64,000 nt of DNA from Lunularia cruciata (Eukaryota; Streptophyta; Marchantiopsida; Lunulariales; Lunulariaceae): assembly GCA_948567375.1 (NCBI GenBank), contig OX419758.1, positions 44,965,473 through 45,029,472 on the forward strand, read 5' to 3'. Both the position numbers and the translations under genes were made by a program. Under the pieces are notes generated by a model that had not been told where the DNA came from, searched no databases, and saw nothing but the letters and a program-made list of their open reading frames with translations. Positions 11,569 to 22,286 of the stretch are shown here, piece after piece; within the stretch, counting starts at the first letter, position 1; the number at the start of each line of letters is the position of its first letter.

Positions 11569-11610
11569 TTCTTCATGGTGTAAAGTTTAAAAACTTTACA
11601 CCATGAAGAA
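11569..11610. repeat. Perfect 20-bp inverted repeat near the gag start
   Basis: The arm TTCTTCATGGTGTAAAGTTT (11569-11588) is repeated as its exact reverse complement at 11591-11610, separated by AA. The tightly spaced arms would form a strong hairpin in the leader or early gag RNA. Part of the left arm also duplicates the sequence just before it (TGGTGTAAAGTT at about 11559). Confidence 0.9.
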
Positions 11611-13230
11611 GAAGAATGCCAAAAGAGCCAACTCAATATTGAAGAATCTGAGAAGGAGTCATTGGATCTACAACTTCTTCACAAAGTTCAAGAACCCTTG
11701 CAAGCACTCAAAAGGTAGAAACAAGAATCTGGGTGGCAAGACTACTTTACACCCTCTCATCCTAAATAGAAGAAAGACGCAAGTAGGCATACCTATTTGC
11801 TAAGACACAACACACCAACTTCTCCCAAAACTAGTAAGGGAGCCAATTATTTGAAGTATTTGATTTGTGATAAGATACCACAAATCTTGACTAAAGAAGA
11901 GTGTCAATACATCATACACATGATCCCTTGAATAGTTCATTAAGATCTTGAAGAGCAATTTGATGATATTGACACTTTTCTCATTCAGCCAATGATAAAA
12001 GAAATTAGGAGAAGAAAGGCAAGAAGCCAAGACAAAGGGCTTCTTGTAGTACTTCTCCTTCTTTGGAAGAATCCTCTACTTTGTTTAGCTCTTCTTTAAA
12101 ATCAGAAGAAGATGTAAAGCCAAAGAAGAACCAAACACAAGGAGGAAAGAAGGGATTGACTCCTCCAACTAAAGGTGTCACAAAGACACATACTAAGTTG
12201 GAGACTAATAAAAGAGTTTGTAGATTTTAAGATTCAAATGATTGGGGCAAAGAACAAAAGAAAACCTCCTTAATTTGGAAGACCAAACATATGGTGTACT
12301 ACGTGTGGCAAGTCGGGTTATGCCAACATGGAGTGTTTGACTAGGACTGCATTTCCAATGTAGTAGATTGATTGGGTTCCAAGTTGGGACCAAACTAAGG
12401 AAGAAGAAGCAATGTACCAGACTCAAGAGGTACAACTCCAAGCAAGCACTTCTTATCAAGGTCCAAGGTATGGACCAAGGGAGTAAAATAACAATGCTCC
12501 CTAATGAAGTATGCCAATAGGGAACCAAAACTATCCTCAAAATGTTGTACAAGGTGCATTTTACAATTAAGGCTCTATGGGCCATTGGTCCCCAAATTGT
12601 CCCAAGCCAAGGTGGCAAATTGGGTATGTTCCACTTTGTGGAAATTGCAAAGGTTTGGACCATTTTGGAAATCAATGCCCGCAACCACCAAAGCCTCCAG
12701 CCAAATATGTGCAGACTTCAGCAGAGTGAGTTGTCTTACAACCAAAAGTGATCCCATAGTGAATTGTATAACACTTGAAGACAAAGGTCATCAAGGATGT
12801 AGTCCGGTCCAAAAGAAGAACGGCCAGATTTTGACATGTTGAGAGTTGAAACACGCTTTGGGAATAAGAAGTGTGATCCCAAAGAAATAAGCACTACTTC
12901 TTTGTCTTCAAGAAAGGCGAAGAGATTTTGGCCTAAGTCCATCCTATCTGCAAAAGAGGAGAAAATCTTGGAAAAAGGACAAAACATTGCAAAAGGAAAT
13001 TCACGAGGCAATGTAGAGAACTTGAGCAATGAGTTTGGAGGAGTACTTAAAGATGAAACCTCCAATTTGTATGGCTAGCATCCAATCCAAGGTCAAGGAT
13101 CTGATTCAAGCCAAGTTCTGTAAACCTGAAGTACCTTGGGCCACAACCATCAATACTCTTGTCACTATTCTAAAGCAACCCAAAGTAAAGTCAGATCGTG
13201 AAGAAGATTCAAACTAGAAGATAAACTCAA
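11603..13230 (+). pseudogene. Element 1 gag with two zinc knuckles (decayed)
   Basis: Gag follows the primer site. The first knuckle, CTTCGKSGYANMEC at 12295-12336, has Tyr where zinc-binding His should be. The second, CGNCKGLDHFGNQC at 12637-12678, is a perfect C-x2-C-x4-H-x4-C and is followed by a proline-rich tail. About 100 residues separate them, an uncommon layout. The sequence before the first knuckle is only about 280 codons and I could not identify the usual capsid Trp-Trp motif. Many stops split the frame. Gag would form particles and bind RNA through the knuckles. Confidence 0.65.
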
Positions 13231-13429
13231 AGAAGGTGAAACTTGAAGATGTACTCCCAAAACAATATTGTGGTAGATTTGGCATCCACCCAAGCCAATG
13301 TGAGCTTTAAATAATTGTGGGAGGATAAAAAATTGTATAAGAAGTAGCTTAGTTTGGCCCTTAAGAAAGGAAGTGCAATGACTAAGAAAGACTTGCCTGC
13401 CATATATCAAATTGAGCAAGAAGATTTGG

Positions 13430-13760
13430 GATCTCTTGAAATAGATGTGGAGATTGTGGGTTGCATGATCACATTGGTACCCATTGATTTGGTTTTGGCA
13501 TGAGTGTCATGATAGAGGATACGGCACATCAATTGGGGCATCACACATTTGAGCCCACGCCCCAAATTTTGAAATTTGTCAATCTGACAAGGAGACAACC
13601 TTTGGGTATGTTTTCTAATATGATCTCAATCATCAAAGGAATGCCCTTCAAGTTGAATTACATTGTGTTGAGACAAGTGACTAAATTTGGTCACTCCTTG
13701 TTGATTGGAAGACCCTTGTTGTATAGGACTCAAGTTATTGTAGATTGGCACCAATAAAAA
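13430..13760 (+). pseudogene. Element 1 aspartic protease (decayed)
   Basis: The frame reads VPIDLVLA, a stop, then VMIEDTAHQLG, FEPTPQILKF, PFKLNYIVL and HSLLIGRPLLY. This follows the order of Ty3/gypsy retropepsins, where the catalytic Asp-Ser/Thr-Gly lies directly after the first strand and the Leu-Ile-Gly-Arg-Pro-Leu-Leu motif marks the C-terminal part. The catalytic triad position is destroyed by the stop at about 13500. The remaining open part is 13500-13757. The enzyme would cut the gag-pol polyprotein. An acidic serine-rich linker follows near 13850-13925. Confidence 0.75.
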
Positions 13761-14129
13761 TTTGAGGTTTAAGGACTTCTCGTCTAAAGACCAAAGGCTG
13801 GTGACGGTGAGTTGGACAAAGGTTCCTCACCTTGGGAAAATAATTTTTTCACAAGATGAAGATGAATATAAAGATTCATCATCTTTGTCTTTAGACGACT
13901 TGGATGAAGAAGTCCAAGTCAATTAATTGAAATGCTATGAGGTGGAGGTCAAAGACAAAGACCTATATATATCACATTGAGTAATAGTGAATTGGAGGAA
14001 GGAGGTCTAAACTCCATCCAACTTGTGTTAAGTTGATTCAGCCATATTGAAGCAATCATCAACCCCAATGGTTGTCAAGATGTAATCTTGGATGAAGGTA
14101 AAATTTTGAAAATATCCAAGACAATCACT

Positions 14130-14990
14130 TCAGACAAGTTGGCATGATAAATTGCCTTGTTTATTGAGTACCAGGATGTATTTGCCTGGTATGTTGATCA
14201 AATGCTAAGTATTCCCAAAAAATTTAGGGAACATCAAATTGATCTTGTAGAAGGTGCAGTTCCAATGAGGCAAAGATAATATCACCTAAAGTACTCAAGT
14301 ACAAAAGTACTTAAAGCCAAAATTATTTTTCAAGTCTTGAATAATGAATAGGTTTCTCCCACTTTCATTGTTCCAAAGAGGAAGACATGGAAGATTCATG
14401 TGTGCCAGGATTTTTTTTGCACAGTAAATGCAATCACAAGGAAGGACTATCATCCTTTGCCTTTTACAAAAACTATCTTGGACCAAGTAGCTTGTCATCC
14501 TTGCTATAGTTTTCTTGATGGATTTTCAGGCTATAATCGAGAAGAAGACAAGGATAAGACCGCATTCACTACCAATTGGGGCGCATTCACATACATTCAA
14601 ATGCCCTTTGGATCTCATAATGCTCTCGCTACTTTCTAATGGATGATGAATGCAATCTTCAAAGATTTTCTATGAACATTTGTGGAATTTTTTATTGATG
14701 ATTTTTGCATGTTTGGCCAAAGACACGTACATCTTCATTACCTCCACCAAAATTTTGAAAGGTGTTGTATTTTCAGCTTGTCATTACACCTAGAGGAATG
14801 CTTCTTTGCCATCAAGGAAGGAATTCTTTGGGGCATTGGGTCTCAAGCCAAGGTATTGAAGTTGTGATCAAAGAAGGCAAAAGTCATCTTAGCTTTGAAA
14901 TCCCCCAAAGATATTTGGGAGCTAAGAGCCTTTTTGGGACATATCAAATACTAGAGACACTTTTTGTCTAACTATGTGGTGCTAGTTGCA
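14130..14990 (+). pseudogene. Element 1 reverse transcriptase (decayed)
   Basis: Recognisable in order are FIEYQDVFAW, RKDYHPLPF, YSFLDGFSGYN (the first catalytic aspartate region), AFTYIQMPFG and the catalytic FFIDDFCMFG with its Asp-Asp at 14697-14702. FIDDF rather than YLDDI is usual in the Tat/Athila side of Ty3/gypsy. The longest open pieces are 14400-14639 and 14682-14867. Stops in between and downstream inactivate the copy. The enzyme would copy element RNA into cDNA from the tRNA primer. Confidence 0.85.
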
Positions 14991-15059
14991 CCTTTAACAA
15001 AGTTGTTGAAAAGTTCCGAAGACTATTTGTGGGAACTAGAATAAAAAGAAGCTTTCCAA

Positions 15060-15430
15060 GTGTTGAAAAAGAATCTACTAGAAGCACCAATTATGAGGGC
15101 TCCAAATTGGGATGTCCCTTTTTATGTGTATGTGGACACTTTTTCCATGGAAATTGGAGGAGTCCTGAGTAAGAAGGATTAGAAGAAGAATGACTATCCA
15201 ATTTATTATGCCAACCAACTTCTTTTAGTTGCAAAAAAGAACTATTAGACAATTGAAAGAGATGCATTCTAAATGGTGTATGTTTGCAAGAAGTTTCACC
15301 ACTATTTACTAGGATAAAAGTTTTTCTTACATGTGTACCATCATGCACTACAGTATTTGGTGAAGAATGCGGATTTGTTTGGGAAAATTGCAAATGGATC
15401 TTGTTATGACAAGAATTCACATACACAATA
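15060..15430 (+). pseudogene. Element 1 RNase H (decayed)
   Basis: The plus strand reads FYVYVDTFSMEIGGVLS near 15120-15170, then a YANQLL region, then KKFHHYLLG and HHALQYLV near 15285-15370. This is the Ty3/gypsy RNase H order, with Val-Asp in the first strand as the first catalytic acid. It follows RT with the usual short connection and precedes the integrase zinc region. At least three stops interrupt it. Confidence 0.75.
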
Positions 15431-15639
15431 CAAGTAAGAAAAGGAGCTTTGCATTCAAAATTGGACTTCTTGTCTAGGTTTGAAAGTCAAGACCATGATG
15501 TGGAGTTTGAAAATTAGTTTTTTGACAAATAATTGTATCATTTAATGGCAATGCAAAGTACAAGGTATGTGATAAAATATCATTATCTGCATATTTGCTA
15601 GTGTCTTGAGGGACTTGACCCATAGTAGAGGGTAGTCTT

Positions 15640-16730
15640 TCTCAAGAAAATGAGGCATTGAGAGAACACTATGCCCTAAAGAACACAATAAAGAACATCC
15701 TTGTGGCAAGGAACTAGTGGCCTACAATGTATAAGGACACTCAAACCCATATCCAAAGTTGTGATGCGTGTCAAAAAACAAGAAAGCCAATGGCTACTTC
15801 CCGATGGCCTTTGAGATTGATTTTGCCATTGCCCCCATTTGAGAAATGCGGAATTGATTTTGTGGGTCCAATTCAACTAGTGATTCAATTCAGGAAGTAG
15901 AGATACATTTTAGTATGCACTGACTACGCTAGTAAAATGGTTGAAGCCAAAGCAACTCGCAGAGATGATGTTGAAATTGTAGCCAAATTTTTCTTCCACA
16001 ATATCATTTCTTGTTACGGATGTCCTCTAGAAGTGGTTAGTGACCAAAAGACTCAATTTTTGAACTCACTTGTGGAGGCATTAACCAAGTACTTCCAAAT
16101 AAAACATTGGAACACAACTCCTTACAACACAAAAGTGAAAGGATTGACGAAAAAGGCAAATAGGTTGTTGTGTAAAATTTTGAACAAGGTGACTATCAAT
16201 TATGCCTATGATCAGGATTCAAAGCTACCTATAGCTTTGTGGGCATACAAAACCACCAAAAACATTACAACCAAGCACAATCCACATTCTTTTAACATAT
16301 GGATTGCATCCCATAATACCAGTTGAATTTGAAGTACCATCATATTGTATCCTTTGCGAGGAATGACTATCGGAGGAAGAAAGTCATGATCTTCATATCC
16401 AACAACTAATGTGGTTAGAAGAGAAAAGAGATGATGCAATGCAAACCCTGAAAGAGATACAAGACCAACGGAACGTCAAGCATGACAAGCAAATAAAGCC
16501 TATTGCTATTTGAGAGGGAGATTTAATGTTGTAATATGACAATCATTGCATATTTTTTCCATGAAAGCTGCACTTAAGGTGGATGGGACCATATTGGGTA
16601 ATACATCTTTATGATAATAGCTCTCTTCAACTCATAAACTTGGAAGGACACCCATTTTTTCCACTCAAGTGAATGGGTGGAGAGTCAAAAAATATTGGAC
16701 CGTGGGCTCAAACATGTAACAAAGAGAGAA
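15640..16730 (+). pseudogene. Element 1 integrase with catalytic Glu changed to Lys
   Basis: The zinc region (HYALKNT ... CDACQ, about 15665-15770) is followed by the core: FEKCGIDFVGPI, CTDYAS with the first aspartate, VVSDQKTQF with the second, and KGLTKKANR. The second aspartate and the first Lys of the last motif are 35 residues apart, the DD35E spacing, so the catalytic Glu is now Lys (codon AAA at 16150-16152, a G-to-A change). The sister element 2 keeps Glu here. The core is open from 15937 to 16326. A C-terminal part reads on with stops to the polypurine tract. No chromodomain is seen. Confidence 0.85.
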
Positions 16731-16758
16731 GCTAATGTTTTTAGGGATGCTCATATTT

Positions 16759-16769
16759 GAAGGAGGGGG
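16759..16769 (+). promoter_or_regulatory. Polypurine tract of element 1
   Basis: GAAGGAGGGGG lies two bases before the 3' LTR start at 16772. This purine run primes plus-strand DNA synthesis. Element 2 has the matching GAGGAAGGGG at its own LTR start, within a shared GGGATGCTCA context. Confidence 0.9.
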
Positions 16770-17399
16770 TATGTTGTACCCACATTCTCTTTTTGGACAA
16801 GTTTTAAAGAAGAAGTGTATTTTTAAAACCAAATTGAAGCCTAATGAAGAAGAAAAAAGAGAATTGTGTGTTGAAGTAGACTCAAAGAAGTCAACTTTAT
16901 GTCAGAGGAAGAAGGACTCAAATTGGACTTATGGGGTGGTAGACTTGAAGTAAGTTTACTTTGCATTGGGATGATCAATCTGATCCAAAGAAACAATAAC
17001 AAATTTTTCTTAGGCCTAGCAAATAAACAAGGTATGCTAAAGAAAATAGCTACTTTAGGATAAAGATGAAAGTTGAGAGTGACAAAAATAGACACACAGA
17101 GTCTGTGAGTGTTAATTGAAGATCTAATAAAGAATAACCACAAAATGGAATGCTATAAGATTAAGACTTTGTCAATGAAGTTCTGAAATGTTGAAATGTT
17201 ATCCTATGCCTCTCAATAGTTTTCCTAAAGGAGCTAGAATCTTGGGGCCAGGCAAGGGTATGATCTTTCAAAGATCAAGAGTGAGGAAACACATGATGCC
17301 AGCAAAGGGTAGTTAGCAAACTCCTTCACTTGCAGTGAGGAATCTGGCAATTTAGAGATTAGATGTAGAGGCAAGGATCAAAGTTTTGAACAGACTTCA

Positions 17400-19417
17400 G
17401 ATCATGTTTTTGGCCTGGAATTGGAACTTGAGTTTTCCAGGTTTCATGGCAAAGATAGCCACTAGTAATTGTGAAGATGGCTCCAAGACCAAGGAGAAGA
17501 GAGGGAATATAGCTTGATGGATTGAGTTGGATGGAGACTCATGTTGGGAAGAGAAGCAAGGGATGTGGGAGGATTCACCTTCTACTAGAAGTGTGATCCT
17601 TTGGAAGAGACCACAAAGGTGAGGAACTCTTTCAATGCTCCTTGCACAAAGAATAGATACAAGGTAGAGAGTTATAAAGACCCAATAAAGCAAAGTATTT
17701 TTGGAGCTCTGATGGTGACGTTTAAGTCAGAGCAAACCACCTAAGAAATGAAGCAGCAGGTTGTGTTCTTTCACCAAATGTCTGCAAGAGAGAAGGTGAA
17801 TTAGGCAAAGTGCTTTCAACAAAGAATAGGGCAAATCATTAGGAATTGGAGAATGAACATGTCACCCTACTACTTTGTGCCATTTTTAGCCCACTTCTAT
17901 TTAGGATTGAATATTCTCAACTTGGAGGAGAAGGAGAAGATGGTGCCATACTTTCATCCGGATCTGCAATTAAATTCCAATACAGATGAGCAATATAACA
18001 TAACTCCAAGGGGGTGATGAATCCTTTGCCAAGATATGGTAGGATAAAGCAGTATTTATAAGTATCCCAAGGCCACTAAAGTTGGGTTGACCCAAAGAAG
18101 GAGTATTGCCAATTCAGCCATGAAAGACTAGAAGACTGAACCCAAAACAAGAAATGGTGATGGTGGACCTATTGTTGGATGCAATAGTGGAAGGAGAAGC
18201 CAAGTCTAAGTACAAAGACTTGGGAGAAGAAAAAGAAGAGATCATGTTATAGAGTAAGGAATCCAGCAGTGAGATTGATAGGGAATCCAAAGTATTGTAG
18301 TCAATCAAAGAAGGGGCTAAAGAAGATGATCAAGAGTTCCATGCACAGATTGAATGCATGGAAGGAGAAGGCCACCAATACTTGGAGTTGCCCAAGGTGG
18401 ATATACTAGAGGAGAGAGAAGAGGAGTCAGTGCTAGTGTTTCCAAGAGGAGCAAGATCAAAGATAGATCTACAGCTCGCAACTACAAAAACAAGTAAAGC
18501 TAAAGAGGAAGAAGAAAGCTTGGTGGGGATTAGTTTGAAGGTACAAAGATCAAGACTTTGGAATAAGGTACTAGCCATAGAATCGCCTACCAAAGCCAAA
18601 GATAGTCAAAAAGAGTGGATGAATTTAGAAAAGTAGAGTATTTGTTGAAGGTTGTTTTCCCCTTGTTGTTGTAGTTGATGCAGAGGAGAGTCTGAAGCAA
18701 TATCATCCTTAAGTAAAGGATGAATTACAAGTAGTGAAGTACTTGAGTGAGGAAATATAAGAGTTGAAGGAGAAGTTAACCCAAGGTGAGGAGGAAGCTG
18801 AAGTACTTTGGGCTGATGGGTTACTTTGGAGGAAGAGTTTCCATAACCTGCAAGAGAATTTTGTGAATCGTGGTGGTGAACTTGAATCATACGTCAAAGA
18901 ATTGAAGGATCAAAAGGTAGCATTCAAGAGGTTGAAGAGAGAATCCAATGACATGCAAATTGAAGCAGTACACTCCAAGGCAATTGTGATTGTAATGGAG
19001 CAGAAGTTGGAGGTCTTGAGATTGGTGGCAATAGAGAAAGACCAAGCCTAGCAACATGAGCTTGTAAATAGAAGTCAAGAAGGAGAACAATTGCGGGATC
19101 TGGTGAGAAGCACGAAGACTCAATGGATTCAATATGCAAAGGATAAGGAGACATTGAGGGCTATGAGGAACTATGAGGAAGAATTGAAAATGTATCATGA
19201 TGAGTTGAAGGCAGAGAGAACTCATGGGAATACATCAGAATCAGTAGAAGAGATTGTTAAAAGGATGAAGGTGATGTTGAGTATTGAGTCAGAAGTAAAA
19301 TTGGAGGAAGCAAGATTGCATGAATTGAAATTACTTGTGCAAGAGACAAGAAATAAAAAGCCAAAGGACACGGATATGAACAATTTGTTAATTTTTTCTG
19401 AGAGAGAGAGAGAGTAG
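17400..19417 (+). pseudogene. LTR-borne accessory protein frame, 3' LTR copy (decayed, unknown function)
   Basis: Inside the LTR, on the plus strand, a coding-like region of roughly 650 codons is broken by a few stops and frame changes. Block B at about 17882-17975 reads AHFYLGLNIL then EEKEKMVPYFHPD. It matches element 2 at 29287-29391 and LTR-3 near 59120-59190. After it come an acidic stretch (open 18358-18636) and a Lys/Glu-rich, heptad-like region predicted by eye to form coiled coil (open 18764-19051 and 19091-19417). I recognise no enzyme motif, signal peptide or membrane segment. The gene is not gag or pol, since those lie in the internal region. A captured host gene or an accessory retroelement gene are both possible. 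Confidence 0.65.
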
Positions 19418-19879
19418 ATAGGAAGATGATTGAAGTACAAGACAATGTGAGTCTTAGATTAGATTTAGTTAGATTAGAGTTAAATGAACTTTGCAATAGT
19501 GTGAAGGAAGGAAGTAAATGCAAAGTAGTTGAAGTAGGATTGTATTTTACTTTGGGTGAGTTACTTGAGTCAATTGAAGTAGTGAGAGCGGAGAAGGAGT
19601 AAGTAATTAGGATACCTATGACTTTAGTTTCAATTCAAACTGAAGATAGGATAGAAATAAGAAGAGATTGCACTAGTAGATGAAGCTAAAGTGCAAAAGG
19701 TGATTAAAGTTACATCAGTTGTAGAAGCCAAAGTAGAGGTAGACATTGGATCACGTAAGTAACAATTTTGAGATTTGAAGAGGCAGATATGAAGAAGTGG
19801 TATGTCATTTTGGATCTAAAGGTTGGTAAAGTAGTAGTTGAAGCAATTTAAGTATTTAGATAACTATCAGTGCTTTGCC

Positions 19880-19887
19880 TATTTAAA
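19880..19887 (+). promoter_or_regulatory. TATA-like site downstream of the LTR-borne frame
   Basis: TATTTAAA lies about 460 bp after the end of the accessory frame and 660 bp before the LTR end. Its counterpart in the 5' LTR is TATTTTAA at 10744-10751. It could be the promoter for the genomic RNA, which would put the accessory frame in U3. Sequence alone cannot fix the start site. Confidence 0.35.
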
Positions 19888-20552
19888 GGAGACATTTGCA
19901 ATATATTGTTATTCAATTCAATATTCATATTTTCAAATTTGAGTAAAGGAAAGTGTTGTAGCTCAATGCTCTTTGTTTTAGCTTAATTTTAAGTATTAAT
20001 CTTGTGTTTGTGTTTGTGAGTGTTTAGAAAATTCTGATTTGCAATCAAGGGTGTTAGATGTTGGATTTTGTAGCATTGATATTCATTTTGTGTGTTTGAT
20101 CTTGAATGAATAGCAATTGAAGCAATGCCTTGACAAATCTATGAAGAATGGTAATGTTGGTAGTATTCTTCATTTGTGATTACAATGTTGGATTGATGGA
20201 AAGCAATTTTGATGGAGGAAGTTGTGTCTTTCAATGAAGGAGTGGAACACAATTCTTAGGTGAACTCATTTCATGGTGAAGTAGCACTCTTTGAGAAAAT
20301 TGATCATCACAATAAAGATTGAATTGAAAAGGATTTGAAGACAAGTGATTTATTTGTGACAAGATTGCAAATTGAGCACTTTTTTCTCTCTTCTAGGTGT
20401 GATTTCTACCCAAGACTCTAAATATGCAACCAAGAAAAAAAAATGTGACTTTTACTTTATATTTTGCCATTTCTGACTTATATCTCTATGGGAATGAACA
20501 ATTACTTATTGGTTACCACAAAAGTGATACTTGCTAGGTTGTCACAACTTTT

Positions 20553-20894
20553 ATTTTTGAAACCTTTTTTTTATCTATCATTCCATAATATATGTATAGA
20601 ATATATGTAGAGTTTAGTTTTATTTTCTTTTATTGTGAAAGATTTTTTATCCTTTACGGTCCTTGACAGTTTGGTTTATCCTTATGGTTTATCATGCATG
20701 GTTTTAGTTGGATCATTTTTATCTTTTATCACCATTTATATTTAAGTTTGTATATTTTATTTGTTTATTATTTCACAAAGAATGTGCAAGAGGTGCAAAG
20801 ACCAAGATCTTGTGCCATAGAGTGAAGTTTGGGCTTTAGAAGTGGTTTACTCCTTTTGATCATAAGAGACTTGGAATTATTTTTTTCAGCCAGT
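20553..20894. other. Spacer after element 1; no gene seen
   Basis: The first ~90 bp continue the tandem repeat interrupted by element 1. The rest is AT-rich with no coding pattern or recognised repeat. Confidence 0.5.
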
Positions 20895-21103
20895 CAATAA
20901 TTGGGTTGTTTTGAGGACAAGGTTTGTGTACAAGAGGAGTGTATATGGACCTTTCATCTTGTTCTAAACATTTTAGGTCTATAAAGTTCTAAAAGTATCA
21001 ATAATTGGGTTGTCTTGAGTACAAGGTCTTTATACAAGAGGAATGAATACAAACATTTTTTCTTTTTTTAAACATTGAGAAGTTTATCAAGCTCTAAAAG
21101 TAG
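20895..21103. repeat. Two-unit tandem repeat, period ~104 bp
   Basis: Both units begin CAATAATTGGGTTGT (20895 and 20999), run through a TACAAGAGGA segment and end near TCTAAAAGTA. They have drifted apart by many substitutions and small gaps. Confidence 0.75.
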
Positions 21104-22286
21104 CTTTTGCTACAATAATGACATGGAATTAGATTGCAATTCCAAGAGTATGTGGTTTTGGAAGGGTATGAAAAGTATTGTGGTTCAAAACTTCAAAATA
21201 AGATCAATGTGATGGAGGAAGTCCCAAGTAATGTAGCAAATACTTGTAGGTCCCCGCCATTCAAGCAAGGCCCATGAAGGGTGAGAAAGTCCCCGACATG
21301 GCCAAGAAAAGCCCGTAGTGGGTGAGCAAGGTCCCAAGATGGAAAAGGAAGCTCTGTTTCCAAGTAAGCAAATCTATCAAATTTAACATTCACACAAGCA
21401 AACCCTTTGTATAAAAAGGCAAATCCTTATTTTACATGAGCAAAGCCTTCAAAAAACATGAGCCTTCAAAACCCTTGTCTTGTAAGGGTAAACTAATATG
21501 CTTTGGAATTACGCACTTTGATCTCTTTGTTAGTTTCATACGCAATTTTCTTTTGAATTGACTTAAGTATTTTCCTTAAAACATGTTATAAGAGAAAAAT
21601 CACTATCATTGGCACTAGAACTACAACAGATGCATTTGGAGATAGGATCATTACTAGACATACCACCAACTTAGTGAGTGAGGCATCTATTTGTGAGAGC
21701 ATCATGATAGTACTTTTGATTTCCTTTGGAGTTTTTTCTTGACAAGCTAATTCTAGTGTAATCTCAACCATTTAGATTTAGCATTCCTTTCCTTGAATGC
21801 TTGGATTTTCTATTTTTGCTAAATGTCAATTGTAACTCCATTTTTTATCTCTATTAGTTTATGCCACTCTCTAGCCTCCAAAGAATTGCTCTTTAACTAG
21901 GTCTGGCTTGCTATATCTTTAAGTAAAAGACACAAGGTAGGGATATCTTTTGGATTTTCTTTAGAGGATTTACTCCACTTGTACAATTCACCCTCTTTCT
22001 CAATCTTTGCTTCTCTATTTTGATCCTTCATCCCTTTGTCTTATATGCCTCTCGGAATTTCCTCTTGTGTTCTTATAGTACGTCCTTCAGTAAATTTCTT
22101 TGATGCTCTTGTCTTAGCCGTGGGAACATCGTCCTCAAACTACTCTAACCTCACGCTTGCATGCTAGGTATAGTAAATGGAATGGGATGAGATGTGCAAA
22201 ATAGGATACTATTAGATTGTGAAATTTTTGACAAAGGATTGCTTTCTTCTAAAATTTCCTCCTCCTTTGTAGTAACTTTTATAGTA
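21104..22286. other. Spacer with weak minus-strand coding traces
   Basis: Short minus-strand frames (21193-21393, 21586-21771, 22151-22405) are not recognisable. A Lys/Arg/Glu-rich minus-strand reading at about 21900-22100 resembles the charged parts of the LTR-borne proteins in style only. I cannot support a gene. Confidence 0.3.

Larger units (their letters stand above)
8309..20547 (+). mobile_element. Element 1: full-length but dead Ty3/gypsy (Tat/Athila-like) element with giant LTRs
   Basis: The 12.2-kb element has TG...CA LTRs at both ends and a perfect 5-bp target duplication ACTTT (8304-8308 and 20548-20552). Between the LTRs lie a primer site, gag with two zinc knuckles, aspartic protease, reverse transcriptase, RNase H, integrase and a polypurine tract, all on the plus strand. 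Integrase after RT/RNase H marks Ty3/gypsy. No chromodomain is seen, and the primer site and FIDDFC RT motif fit the Tat/Athila branch. The coding region has many stops, so the copy is defective. The LTRs are clearly diverged, so the insertion is old. Confidence 0.9.
16772..20547 (+). repeat. 3' LTR of element 1 (3776 bp)
   Basis: It begins TGTTGTACCCAC right after the polypurine tract and ends GTTGTCACA next to the ACTTT target duplication. It is the more complete of the two LTRs and holds the whole accessory frame (17400-19417). TATAAGA at 17154-17160 lies upstream of that frame and TATTTAAA at 19880-19887 downstream. Both sites have counterparts in the 5' LTR. Confidence 0.9.

Noticed and set aside
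12205-12684. A 159-codon minus-strand open frame
   Set aside because: It lies antisense to element 1 gag, whose zinc knuckles are read on the plus strand. It is a mirror frame.
12504-12842. Plus-strand frames of 112 and 69 codons overlapping the second zinc knuckle
   Set aside because: They are out of frame with CGNCKGLDHFGNQC at 12637-12678, so they are not gag.
18606-19225. Minus-strand frames of 94, 112 and 76 codons
   Set aside because: They mirror the Lys/Glu-rich accessory frame on the plus strand, whose purine-rich bias makes stops rare on the opposite strand.
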